The translations under genes and the position numbers were made by a program. From contig CAYLXC010000008.1 of the NCBI GenBank assembly GCA_964387865.1, forward strand, positions 1-36,681: DNA of 36,681 bases, given 5' to 3'. Under the pieces are notes generated by a model. It saw only the letters and a program-made list of their open reading frames with translations, searched no databases and was not told the origin of the DNA. The DNA is from CAYLXC01 sp964387865. Its GTDB lineage: Bacteria; Patescibacteriota; Microgenomatia; Daviesbacterales; UBA10151. Position 1 is the first letter of the stretch. Each line of letters opens with the position of its first letter. Positions 7,185 to 14,741 of the stretch are shown one piece after another.

Positions 7185-7190
7185 TATAAT
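7185..7190 (+). promoter_or_regulatory. -10 element just before murE-like start
   Basis: Perfect TATAAT ending 8 nt before the ATG at 7199; no SD and no clear -35. Suggests a leaderless or near-leaderless mRNA. Confidence 0.45.
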
Positions 7191-7198
7191 TACCCTCA

Positions 7199-8407
7199 AT
7201 GAAAGATGTATTCCGCAGACTTTTGCCGCAGTGGGTAATTAATTATTTTTATCATCTTCCTTTGGCTATCTTGGCCAATATTTTTTATGGATTTCCAACA
7301 AGGAAGCTAACTGTGATTGGAGTTACTGGGACTGACGGGAAAACCACAACTGTTAATATGATTTATCAGATTTTAAAAGCTGCCGGTAAAAAAGTTACCA
7401 TGGTTTCAACAATTAATGCTTTTATTGGTGGAAAAAATTATGATACGGGTTTTCATGTAACAAGCCCTGACCCATTTATGATACAAAAATTTGCTCGTCA
7501 GGCAGCTGATTTAGGTGATGAATATTTAATTTTGGAAGTTACATCACATGCTTTAGATCAGTTTAGATTTTGGGGGATGAAGTTTGATGTTGGAGTAATA
7601 ACAAATATTACCCATGAACACCTTGATTACCATAAAAGCTTTGAAAATTATAAAAACACAAAACTAAAACTGTTAAAAGATATTAAACATGCCGTAATAA
7701 ATCAAAATATATTAAATGTATCCCGAAATGAATTCGGGATGATCAAGTCAGATTTGGTCACTTTTGGTTTAAGCAAAGGTGATATTAATCAGAAGGATAC
7801 CAGGTTGAAGCTTAGAATAGTGGGAGATTATAACGTTGAAAATGCTTTGGCAGCATTTGCTGTTGCTTTTGTCTTGGGAATTGATAAAAAGATTGCCAGA
7901 AACTCAGTGGAAGATTTTAAAGGTTTGGAAGGTAGAATGGAGGAAGTAAAAAATAATAAAGGAATTAAGATTTTTATTGATTTTGCACATACTCCAAATG
8001 GGTTGAAACAGGCTCTAAAAGCTTCACGCTCCAAGGCGTCCCCTGGGAGGCTAATTTCCTTAATTGGCTGTGAAGGAAACAGAGATGTTGGAAAACGTGA
8101 AATGATGGGGGAAATTGCACAGAAATTATCCGACATTGTAATTGTGACTGCAGTTGATCCAAGAGGGCAGTTGGAAATTATAAATAGACAAATTAGAGAT
8201 GGTGCAAAAAAAGCTGGAGCAAAAGAAGGAGTTAATTTTCATATTATTGAGGATAGAGAGAAAGCTATTGATTTTGCCATAAATAAGTTGGCCAGGAGAG
8301 GAGACACTGTGGGAATATTTGGTAAAGGACATGAGAGGTCAATGAATATTGATGGAAAACATGAATTTCCCTGGTCAGAGGTAGATGTAGTTAAGAAGGC
8401 CCTATAG
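7199..8407 (+). CDS. murE: MurE-like UDP-MurNAc-tripeptide ligase, short N-terminus
   Basis: Adds the third amino acid to the UDP-MurNAc peptide using ATP. P-loop GTDGKTTT at residues 44-51, LEVTSHALDQFRFWG, THEHLDYHKSFENY, the FIDFAHTPNGLKQAL block and GCEGNRDVGKREMMGEIA are typical MurE. Only 43 residues, partly hydrophobic (PLAILANIFYGFP), precede the P-loop, against about 110 in E. coli, so the N-terminal nucleotide-substrate domain is missing. The loop that reads DNPR in meso-DAP enzymes reads VDPRGQ here, so the amino acid used cannot be assigned. A short palindrome (7720-7740) lies within the gene. No SD; a TATAAT lies 8 nt before the ATG. Confidence 0.88.
   Translation: MKDVFRRLLPQWVINYFYHLPLAILANIFYGFPTRKLTVIGVTGTDGKTTTVNMIYQILKAAGKKVTMVSTINAFIGGKNYDTGFHVTSPDPFMIQKFARQAADLGDEYLILEVTSHALDQFRFWGMKFDVGVITNITHEHLDYHKSFENYKNTKLKLLKDIKHAVINQNILNVSRNEFGMIKSDLVTFGLSKGDINQKDTRLKLRIVGDYNVENALAAFAVAFVLGIDKKIARNSVEDFKGLEGRMEEVKNNKGIKIFIDFAHTPNGLKQALKASRSKASPGRLISLIGCEGNRDVGKREMMGEIAQKLSDIVIVTAVDPRGQLEIINRQIRDGAKKAGAKEGVNFHIIEDREKAIDFAINKLARRGDTVGIFGKGHERSMNIDGKHEFPWSEVDVVKKAL
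7720..7740. repeat. TCCCGAA palindrome inside murE
   Basis: ATCCCGAA (7720-7727) and TTCGGGAT (7733-7740) form an 8-bp stem around ATGAA. A similar TCCCGATT/AATCGGGA stem lies before the LysM gene at 34.6 kb. Confidence 0.6.
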
Positions 8408-8408
8408 T
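8403..8408 (+). promoter_or_regulatory. -10 element just before murB-like start
   Basis: TATAGT ending exactly 6 nt before the ATG at 8415; no SD visible. Confidence 0.35.
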
Positions 8409-8414
8409 AACATA

Positions 8415-8999
8415 ATGGATAATAAATACAAATTGATAGTTGATTCATTTGGGAAAGAAAGATTTAAATTTGATGAGCCTTTAAAAGATTACACGGCTTT
8501 GGAAGCTGGTGGTCCTGCAAAACTTTTTTTTATAGCTTTTACAAATGAGGAACTTACAAAAATAATAAAGATGTGTAGACAGCTTAGACTTCTTTTTTTC
8601 ATTTTTGGAACAGGGAGTAAAATGATTATTTCCGATAATGGTTTTAATGGGTTGGTAATTAAGGTACGAAGTAAAAATATAAAAACTGTTTCTGTTAAAG
8701 GGAAGGTTTCAAAATTCGGAATAGGGGTTGAGGAGGCTCTAGTTGAAGTTGATTCTGGTGTTAGTATGAATAAATTTCGTGAGTATTTAGAATCTCAAAA
8801 TCTGGAAATCGGTGACTTTGCAAATATCCCGGGTAGCATTGGCGGAAATCTTTTTTTAAGCAGATTTTTGCAAACACAGGTTAAAAGTATTAAAGTATTA
8901 GACTTAGAATCTGAAGCGCAAGAAATTTCAGCTGAGGCTTTAAGTCCTAAAAAACACATAATTTTATCAGCTGTTTTTAGGATTAAAGCGAAAGAATGA
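8415..8999 (+). CDS. Truncated MurB-like protein (FAD-binding part only)
   Basis: MurB reduces UDP-GlcNAc-enolpyruvate to UDP-MurNAc with FAD/NADPH. This 194-residue product has the FAD-binding half: YTALEAGGPAKLFF (residues 26-39), FGTGSKMIISDNGFNG (64-79, normally GGGSN-type) and IPGSIGGN (138-145). It ends at HIILSAVFRIKAKE, where normal MurB (about 300 residues or more) continues into a C-terminal substrate-binding domain that carries the catalytic Ser and Glu. The following NAGAYG-type motif is also absent. The next gene starts 2 nt after the stop, so this is not a sequencing break. Either a degenerate enzyme, a reductase with an altered mechanism, or a protein with another FAD-linked role. 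Confidence 0.8.
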   Translation: MDNKYKLIVDSFGKERFKFDEPLKDYTALEAGGPAKLFFIAFTNEELTKIIKMCRQLRLLFFIFGTGSKMIISDNGFNGLVIKVRSKNIKTVSVKGKVSKFGIGVEEALVEVDSGVSMNKFREYLESQNLEIGDFANIPGSIGGNLFLSRFLQTQVKSIKVLDLESEAQEISAEALSPKKHIILSAVFRIKAKE

Positions 9000-9000
9000 T

Positions 9001-10263
9001 ATGCAATACAAAATATTAGGTGGAAAAAAGTTAAAAGGAAAAATTAAGGTCTCCGGAAACAAAAATTCGGTTTTTCCATGCGTGGCAGCGAGTCTTCTTA
9101 CCAGTCAGGAAGTAATATTGGAAAACGTATCAGATCTTCGGGATACTGATGTTTTAGTGGAAATTCTAAAAAAATTAGGTGTTAATGTATTAAGGGGTGG
9201 TACGACTCTTAAAATTGAAGCAAGGGAAATTCGCCAGACCACTTTACCAAAAGAATTAATGGTTAAGCTAAGAGGTTCTATGGTTTTGGTAGGAGCAATT
9301 TTAGGAAGAGCGGGTAAAGTCCACTTTTATCATCCTGGGGGAGATGTCATAGGACAAAGAAGCATCGAGACACATCTTGAGACTTTACAAATTTTAGGCT
9401 CCCAACTAAAAAGGGAAGATTTGAAGTTTAATTTAAGTTTCTTACAACCTATGGAAAATAAAGACATAAGTATTTATCTTCACGAAGCATCTGTAACAGC
9501 ATGTGAGAACTTAATATTGGCATCAGTCTTGGGAAAAAGAAGGGTAACGATAAAAAATTGTCCCAAAGAACCACATATTTTGGATCTTTGTAATATGTTA
9601 ATTGGGATGAGTGCAAAAATTAAGGGGGTAGGTTCTGACAAACTGGAAATTGAGGGGGTAGAAAAACTTAAAGGCACACGCTTTAGAATTGGTACTGATT
9701 ATATTGAAATTGGAACTTATGCGGTGGCTGCTGCTATAACGCATGGAAAAGTGATAATAGAGGGAGCAGATAAAACAGATCTGGATCCAATTTTGGAACC
9801 ATTAAAAAGATTTGGAATCGGGGTGAAACTCGTGGGTAATTCAATCACCATAACAGAGAATAAACTTAAGTCTGTAAACAAGTTAACAACTAATATTTGG
9901 CCGGGTTTTCCAACAGATTTGATGAGTGTTGCCATAGTTTTAGCAACACAATCAAAAGGTATAACGTTGTGCCATGACTGGATGTATGAGTCCCGAATGT
10001 TTTTTGTTGATAAGTTGATCTCAATGGGTGCAAAGATAACTTTGGCAGATCCGCACAGAGTATTTGTATATGGTCCGACTAAACTTCATGGTAGAATTTT
10101 GGATACGCCTGATATTAGAGCTGGAATGGCATTGGTTTTGGCAGCTTTGGTTGCGCGGGGTGAAAGTATCATAAAACAATCAGAGCTTATTGAAAGAGGT
10201 TATGAAAATGTTTTGGGAAAACTCAGAAATTTAGGTGCTGAAATTGAAGCAGTTAGTGTATGA
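9001..10263 (+). CDS. murA: UDP-GlcNAc 1-carboxyvinyltransferase MurA (Asp at Cys115 position)
   Basis: First committed step of peptidoglycan synthesis: transfers enolpyruvate from PEP to UDP-GlcNAc in the cytoplasm. 420 residues with the EPT fold: VSGNKNSVFPCVAASLL (residues 17-33, canonical Lys in GNKN), the RGSMVLVGAILGRAG segment, HPGGDVIGQR and the late FPTDLMSVAIVLATQSKG block. In the catalytic loop the usual Cys of PGGC is Asp, and by direct counting it is residue 115, the same number as in E. coli. That substitution is known to preserve activity and give intrinsic fosfomycin resistance. Starts 1 nt after the MurB-like stop; probably translated with it. Confidence 0.95.
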   Translation: MQYKILGGKKLKGKIKVSGNKNSVFPCVAASLLTSQEVILENVSDLRDTDVLVEILKKLGVNVLRGGTTLKIEAREIRQTTLPKELMVKLRGSMVLVGAILGRAGKVHFYHPGGDVIGQRSIETHLETLQILGSQLKREDLKFNLSFLQPMENKDISIYLHEASVTACENLILASVLGKRRVTIKNCPKEPHILDLCNMLIGMSAKIKGVGSDKLEIEGVEKLKGTRFRIGTDYIEIGTYAVAAAITHGKVIIEGADKTDLDPILEPLKRFGIGVKLVGNSITITENKLKSVNKLTTNIWPGFPTDLMSVAIVLATQSKGITLCHDWMYESRMFFVDKLISMGAKITLADPHRVFVYGPTKLHGRILDTPDIRAGMALVLAALVARGESIIKQSELIERGYENVLGKLRNLGAEIEAVSV

Positions 10264-10271
10264 ATTATACT
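10244..10271 (+). promoter_or_regulatory. Promoter of murF-like gene (leaderless type)
   Basis: TTGAAG (10244-10249), 16-bp spacer, TATACT (10266-10271), then 7 nt to the ATG at 10279. The -35 lies in the end of murA. Confidence 0.5.
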
Positions 10272-10278
10272 TAATGTT

Positions 10279-11475
10279 ATGGACATTCTCGATCATCCTA
10301 TTTGGAAACAGGTAACCCCTTATAAAGCCAGAATACCTGTTATTAAGAAGCCGTTACATTTATTAAGAATTTATCTGGCAAGGCAGTATGCGAAACTTTA
10401 TCCCTCCAGTATGTTTGTCGGTGTGACAGGTTCTGTTGGGAAAACTACTTGCGTTAGGGCATGTGTGGCAGTGTTATCAAAAAAGTTCAAAGTTATTGCA
10501 ACAAAATCTAATTTGGATCCTGTTTTAAATATCCCGACAACAATTCTTAAGATAAACCCGTCTGTTAAGAAAGTAATTTTGGAAATGGGAATTGAGTATA
10601 AAGATGAAATGGATTTTTATATATCTTTAATAAGACCAAAGACCGTTATATTTACAAAAATTTCCTATGCGCATAGCCAATTTTTGGGTGATTTGAATGA
10701 AATAATTGAAGAGAAGGGAAAGCTTATTGAGCAATTAGACCAAACAGGTATAGCAATCTTAAATTTTGATGATCCAGCCTCCAAGATTTTGGCAAAAAAA
10801 TGCAGCGGATCAATTTTATATTTTGGAACGGATCCAAAAAACTGCACTGTCTGGGCAGGAAATATAAAGATTGAAAATTTCATAACAACTTTTGAGCTAA
10901 ATTATGGGGTAGAAAGAGTACAAGTTAATTATCAGCTTTTAGGTATGCATCAAGTTTATCCTGCTCTGGCTGCCGCCACTTTAGGGATTATAAACGGAGT
11001 TCCCTTAACAAGAATTAATAAGGCTTTGGAGGAAATAATACCATCAGAGCACAGGATGCAGAAATTTGGAGGTCCAAACGGCTCTACTATTTTGGATGAT
11101 ACTTATAACTCATCTCCAGCTGCTGTAGATGCAGCGATAGATACACTCTTACAAGTACCGGCAAGAAGAAGATTTTTAGTATTGGGAGAGATGAGAGAGT
11201 TAGGAAGATTTTCAGAAAAATTGCACCGTCAGATTGCTCAAAAAATATTCAAAGAAAAAATAGATTTTGTTTATTTGGGCCAGGGGGATGCACTAATTAT
11301 TTATGATGAGCTAAAAAGCTTGGGATTTTGGGATGAGAGGGTTGAAGGAAATCTTAAAAATTCACAAATTGTAGGTAAACTTCTTAAAAATTTGGGTAAA
11401 GGGGATATATGTTTAATTAAAGGATCCCGTGCGGTAAGATTAGATGAGATAGTAAAAAGAATTGCAAAAAAATGA
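10279..11475 (+). CDS. murF: MurF-like Mur ligase, short N-terminus
   Basis: Expected to add D-Ala-D-Ala to the UDP-MurNAc tripeptide. P-loop GVTGSVGKTT (residues 48-57), LEMGIEYKDEMDFY, SYAHSQFLGDLNEIIEEKGKL (cut at residue level here), LDDTYNSSPAAVDAAID and LGEMRELGRFSEKLH are MurF hallmarks. As in the MurE-like protein, only about 50 residues precede the P-loop, so the family's N-terminal UDP-binding domain appears to be missing, replaced by a mildly hydrophobic basic leader. 398 residues against about 450. It could use another peptide substrate; with no murC or murD nearby, an unusual division of labour among Mur ligases is possible. Stop overlaps mraY (ATGA). Confidence 0.87.
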   Translation: MDILDHPIWKQVTPYKARIPVIKKPLHLLRIYLARQYAKLYPSSMFVGVTGSVGKTTCVRACVAVLSKKFKVIATKSNLDPVLNIPTTILKINPSVKKVILEMGIEYKDEMDFYISLIRPKTVIFTKISYAHSQFLGDLNEIIEEKGKLIEQLDQTGIAILNFDDPASKILAKKCSGSILYFGTDPKNCTVWAGNIKIENFITTFELNYGVERVQVNYQLLGMHQVYPALAAATLGIINGVPLTRINKALEEIIPSEHRMQKFGGPNGSTILDDTYNSSPAAVDAAIDTLLQVPARRRFLVLGEMRELGRFSEKLHRQIAQKIFKEKIDFVYLGQGDALIIYDELKSLGFWDERVEGNLKNSQIVGKLLKNLGKGDICLIKGSRAVRLDEIVKRIAKK

Positions 11476-12479
11476 CTCAACTCTTAGGTCTGGTTTTATT
11501 ATCTTTTGCTATAACTTCTGTTTGCATGGTTCCATTTATTGATTTCCTTTTTTTTCTAAAGAGAAGATTTCAAAATTTAAATCAGGATCAAAAAAAGTCC
11601 GAAACACCTATACATGACAGGTTGATGAAAGCTGATGTGACTACGCCTTCCGGGGGTGGAGTATTAATAATTTTAATATTGATAATTTTGAGTGCCGGTT
11701 ACGGATTACTAAGTTCATCTTTTGATAAAGTAAGTTTGAAGATTCTTATTATTACACTAACTTCTTTTGGACTCCTGGGACTTATTGATGATGTAAAGTT
11801 GATTCTTACAAAAAGATCCGGGAAATTTATGGGACTTGGAAGAAAAAGGATGTTTACTATACAACTTCTTTTATCATTTGCAATTGCCGCAATGTTATTT
11901 TTTTTGGCAGGATTAAATAATATATATATTTCGGGATTGGGTAATTTTGTTATTAATGGCTGGTATATTCCTTTAGCTGCATTTATAATTCTTTCATTTG
12001 CAAATGCGTACAATATTTCCGATGGTTTAGATGGATTATCTGCAGGCCTTTTACTTATATGTCTTTTCGCATTTTTGGCACTTGCCTCGCAATCTTTGGA
12101 TTTAACACTTGCATCATTTATAGGAATTTGGATTGGGGCATTATTTTCTTTTCTATATTTTAACATTTGGCCTGCAAGGATTTTTTTGGGTGATGCAGGT
12201 TCATTTGCTTTTGGTGCAACTTTGGCTGTTGTAGGGCTTTTAACAGGAAAAATTGTGGCACTTGCTATCATTGGAGGCATGTTTGTAATTATTGTTTCCT
12301 CCTCACTTTTTCAAATTCTTTCAAAAAAAATTGTTGGCAAAAAAATATTGCCTGTTGCTCCAATACATTTTTATTTTAGATATTTGGGTTGGGAAGAGCC
12401 AAAAATTGTTGTCAGATTTTGGTTGGCACAAGGCCTATTTTCAATATTTGGTCTTTGGATAGCACTACTTTCAAGATGA
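11472..12479 (+). CDS. mraY: Phospho-MurNAc-pentapeptide transferase MraY
   Basis: Membrane enzyme that makes lipid I by moving phospho-MurNAc-pentapeptide to undecaprenyl phosphate. About ten hydrophobic helices in 335 residues. Family motifs: HDRLMKADVTTPSGGGVLI near the N-terminus, LLGLIDDVKLI (the Asp pair), NAYNISDGLDGLSAG, FLGDAGSFAFGA and PIHFYFRYLGWEEPKIVVRFW at the end. The last motif is normally APIHHHFE; only the first His is kept here. Overlaps murF-like and ftsW genes as ATGA, indicating translational coupling. Confidence 0.95.
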   Translation: MTQLLGLVLLSFAITSVCMVPFIDFLFFLKRRFQNLNQDQKKSETPIHDRLMKADVTTPSGGGVLIILILIILSAGYGLLSSSFDKVSLKILIITLTSFGLLGLIDDVKLILTKRSGKFMGLGRKRMFTIQLLLSFAIAAMLFFLAGLNNIYISGLGNFVINGWYIPLAAFIILSFANAYNISDGLDGLSAGLLLICLFAFLALASQSLDLTLASFIGIWIGALFSFLYFNIWPARIFLGDAGSFAFGATLAVVGLLTGKIVALAIIGGMFVIIVSSSLFQILSKKIVGKKILPVAPIHFYFRYLGWEEPKIVVRFWLAQGLFSIFGLWIALLSR

Positions 12480-13579
12480 GAAAGATAAAAATTTCTCTCC
12501 AATCACAAAAAAAGAACTTGGATTTGTCACTCCTTGTGACTATTGCAATACTGGTGATCTTTGGCTTGGTGATGGTTTATGATGCATCAGTTGTTCAAGG
12601 ACTAAAGGATTTTTCTGACAGCTATTATTATATAAGACAGCAGATAATTTGGGTGGCACTGGGTATTCTTTCGATGATTTTCTTTTATCAGTTAGATTAT
12701 AAAAAACTTAAATTTTTTTCACTTCCTTTAATTTTATCCTCATTTTTACTTTTGATTGCGGTTTTCGTACCTGGCTTAGGAGTTTCAGGTGGAGGTGCTC
12801 ATAGATGGTTAAATTTGGGATCAATTACGATCCAGCCTGCAGAAATAATAAAGTTAACAGGAGTTATTTATTTGGCAGCTATTTTTGAAAAAGGGACAAG
12901 ATTTTTACCATTTTTAATTTTAGTTTCCGCAGTAACTGTTGTGACAGCAGTTTTTCAAAAAGATTTAGGCTCTTCAATTGTATTTGTGGCAACCGCAGCT
13001 ATTCTATATTTTGCATCCGGTGCTCCTCTTTGGCATTTTCTTTTAAGTTTACCCATTGCTCTAGCTGCACTTTTTGCGCTAATTTTTACATCTGTTTATA
13101 GGAGCAAAAGAATTCTTGCTTTTTTGGATCCCTTTTCAGATACACAGGGTTTTACCTATCATATTTCCCAAGTTTTAATAGCCTTAGGGTCAGGAGGACT
13201 TTTTGGGCTGGGATTAGGACATTCCAGACAGAAGTTTGAATATATTCCACAAGTCACAACTGATTCTATTTTTGGAATTGTAGGTGAGGAACTTGGATTT
13301 TTAGGGGCCCTATTTTTAATAGGATTATTTGTTTTTTTAGTTGTTAGAGGTTTAGAAATTGCAAAAAATTGCTCTGATAATTTTGGAAAAATTTTAGCAT
13401 TGGGTTTCACCTCATGGTTGGGAATTCAGGCTGCAATAAACTTATCTTCCATGACAGCTCTTTTGCCATTAACAGGTGTCCCTCTTCCTTTTATTTCGTA
13501 TGGTGGCTCAGCTTTAGTTGCCAATTTAACAGCAGTTGGAATCCTCTTAAATATCTCCAAACAAGCTTCTTCAGATTAA
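12476..13579 (+). CDS. ftsW: SEDS peptidoglycan polymerase FtsW
   Basis: Septal glycan-strand polymerase of the SEDS family, working with the class B PBP. 367 residues from the ATG that overlaps the mraY stop; a longer frame to 12389 lies inside mraY and is not supported. About ten membrane helices. Signature stretches: GGGAHRWLNLGSITIQPAEIIK (split here), FQKDLGSS, TTDSIFGIVGEELG (the Asp of TD corresponds to the catalytic Asp of SEDS proteins) and PLTGVPLPFISYGGSALV near the C-terminus. Position before murG supports FtsW rather than RodA. Confidence 0.92.
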   Translation: MRKIKISLQSQKKNLDLSLLVTIAILVIFGLVMVYDASVVQGLKDFSDSYYYIRQQIIWVALGILSMIFFYQLDYKKLKFFSLPLILSSFLLLIAVFVPGLGVSGGGAHRWLNLGSITIQPAEIIKLTGVIYLAAIFEKGTRFLPFLILVSAVTVVTAVFQKDLGSSIVFVATAAILYFASGAPLWHFLLSLPIALAALFALIFTSVYRSKRILAFLDPFSDTQGFTYHISQVLIALGSGGLFGLGLGHSRQKFEYIPQVTTDSIFGIVGEELGFLGALFLIGLFVFLVVRGLEIAKNCSDNFGKILALGFTSWLGIQAAINLSSMTALLPLTGVPLPFISYGGSALVANLTAVGILLNISKQASSD

Positions 13580-13585
13580 TTAGGA

Positions 13586-13591
13586 TATAAT
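13586..13591 (+). promoter_or_regulatory. -10 element just before murG start
   Basis: Perfect TATAAT ending exactly 6 nt before the ATG at 13598; no SD, no clear -35. Confidence 0.5.
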
Positions 13592-13597
13592 TTAGCA

Positions 13598-14734
13598 ATG
13601 AAAGTATTATTTACAGGAGCTCATTTTACACCGGCTATTGCTGTAATTGAGGAACTTAAAAAATATCCTGATGTAAATATTGTTTACGTGGGAAGAAGAA
13701 GTACCCAAGAAGGTGATTCATCACCATCTCAAGAATCACAGATTGTTCCAAGACTTGGAGTAAAATTTATTCCTATAATAGCCGGCAGATTACAAAGAGA
13801 ATTTACAATATATACCATCCCCTCCCTTTTAAAAATTCCAATAGGAATAATTCAAGCATTTTTTATTACTTTAAAAGAAAAACCTGATGTGATTTTATCT
13901 TTTGGTGGATATGTGGCAGTGCCAACTGTTATTGTGGGATGGCTATTTTCAGTTCCTATCATTGTTCATGAACAAACTTTGGTATCTGGTTTAGCAAATA
14001 AGATCACTTCACTTTTTGCAGACAAAATTGCGCTTTCATTTAGGGGTGGAAATGAAGCAGATAATAAAAATACTTTTGTTAGTGGAAATCCAATAAGATC
14101 TATTGTTACACACCCCGATGGGAATTTAGGGGGGTATTACAAAATTTTCAATGTGGCAAGAGGAGAAAAACTTCCAGTAATACTAATTGGCGGAGGTAAT
14201 CAGGGCTCACACATAATTAATGAAACGATTGAAACTTGTGTTGAGAAACTTACAAAAATTGCCTGTATTATCCACGTAACTGGGGATAATAAATTTAGTG
14301 ATTTCGAGAGATTAAGGGATTTAGGAGAGTATGGAGAAAGATATTTGGTTAAAAAGTGGATTGGGGAGGAGTATGGTGCAATTTTGCAAAAGGTTGATTT
14401 GGTGGTTTCCAGAGCAGGTGCAAATACTTTAACAGAGTTAGCATATATGGGAAAACCTGCGTTGGTTATCCCAATTCCATATCTTTACCAAGATGAACAA
14501 AATAAAAATGCAAAATATTTTGGAAAATTGGGTTTGGTAAAAATTCTTCCTCAATCAAGACTTTCAGGTAAAAGTTTAGTGGAAAATATAAAGTTAATGT
14601 TAAATGATCCCTCCTTTGTCAGGGGAGGATTGAATCATTTCAAAAAGAAAGCTAAAAAGGTAAAAAAATTTATCATCCCCGATGCTTCCAAGAGATTAGC
14701 TTTGGAAACTATACTCCTTGGAAAAACAGTATAA
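13598..14734 (+). CDS. murG: UDP-GlcNAc:lipid I GlcNAc transferase MurG
   Basis: Makes lipid II at the inner face of the membrane; GT28, GT-B fold. 378 residues. N-terminal domain: LFTGAHFTPAIAVIEELK (the G-rich HxxPA loop) and LSFGGYVAVPTVIVGWLF with HEQTLVSGLANK. C-terminal donor domain: LIGGGNQGSHIINE, then VSRAGANTLTELAYMGKPALVIPIPY (split at the conserved loop), the UDP-GlcNAc binding region. A small palindrome near the 3' end encodes DPSFVRGGL. Only 18 nt separate it from ftsW, but these hold a -10 and no SD. Confidence 0.94.
   Translation: MKVLFTGAHFTPAIAVIEELKKYPDVNIVYVGRRSTQEGDSSPSQESQIVPRLGVKFIPIIAGRLQREFTIYTIPSLLKIPIGIIQAFFITLKEKPDVILSFGGYVAVPTVIVGWLFSVPIIVHEQTLVSGLANKITSLFADKIALSFRGGNEADNKNTFVSGNPIRSIVTHPDGNLGGYYKIFNVARGEKLPVILIGGGNQGSHIINETIETCVEKLTKIACIIHVTGDNKFSDFERLRDLGEYGERYLVKKWIGEEYGAILQKVDLVVSRAGANTLTELAYMGKPALVIPIPYLYQDEQNKNAKYFGKLGLVKILPQSRLSGKSLVENIKLMLNDPSFVRGGLNHFKKKAKKVKKFIIPDASKRLALETILLGKTV
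14610..14628. repeat. CCTCC/GGAGG palindrome in murG
   Basis: CCTCC (14610-14614) and GGAGG (14624-14628) bracket TTTGTCAGG in a poorly conserved part of the gene. Weaker than the other in-gene palindromes. Confidence 0.4.
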
Positions 14735-14735
14735 T
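14730..14735 (+). promoter_or_regulatory. -10 element just before ftsQ start
   Basis: Perfect TATAAT overlapping the murG stop codon and ending 6 nt before the ATG at 14742. Same geometry as murG. Confidence 0.5.
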
Positions 14736-14741
14736 TAGGAT

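Noticed and set aside
11699..12280. 193-residue open frame antisense to mraY
   Set aside because: Complement of hydrophobic helices gives Lys/Asn/Pro-rich nonsense; mraY on the plus strand is certain.
12389..12475. N-terminal extension of ftsW
   Set aside because: Lies inside mraY and gives CCQILVGTRP-like sequence; the ATGA overlap start at 12476 fits the family.
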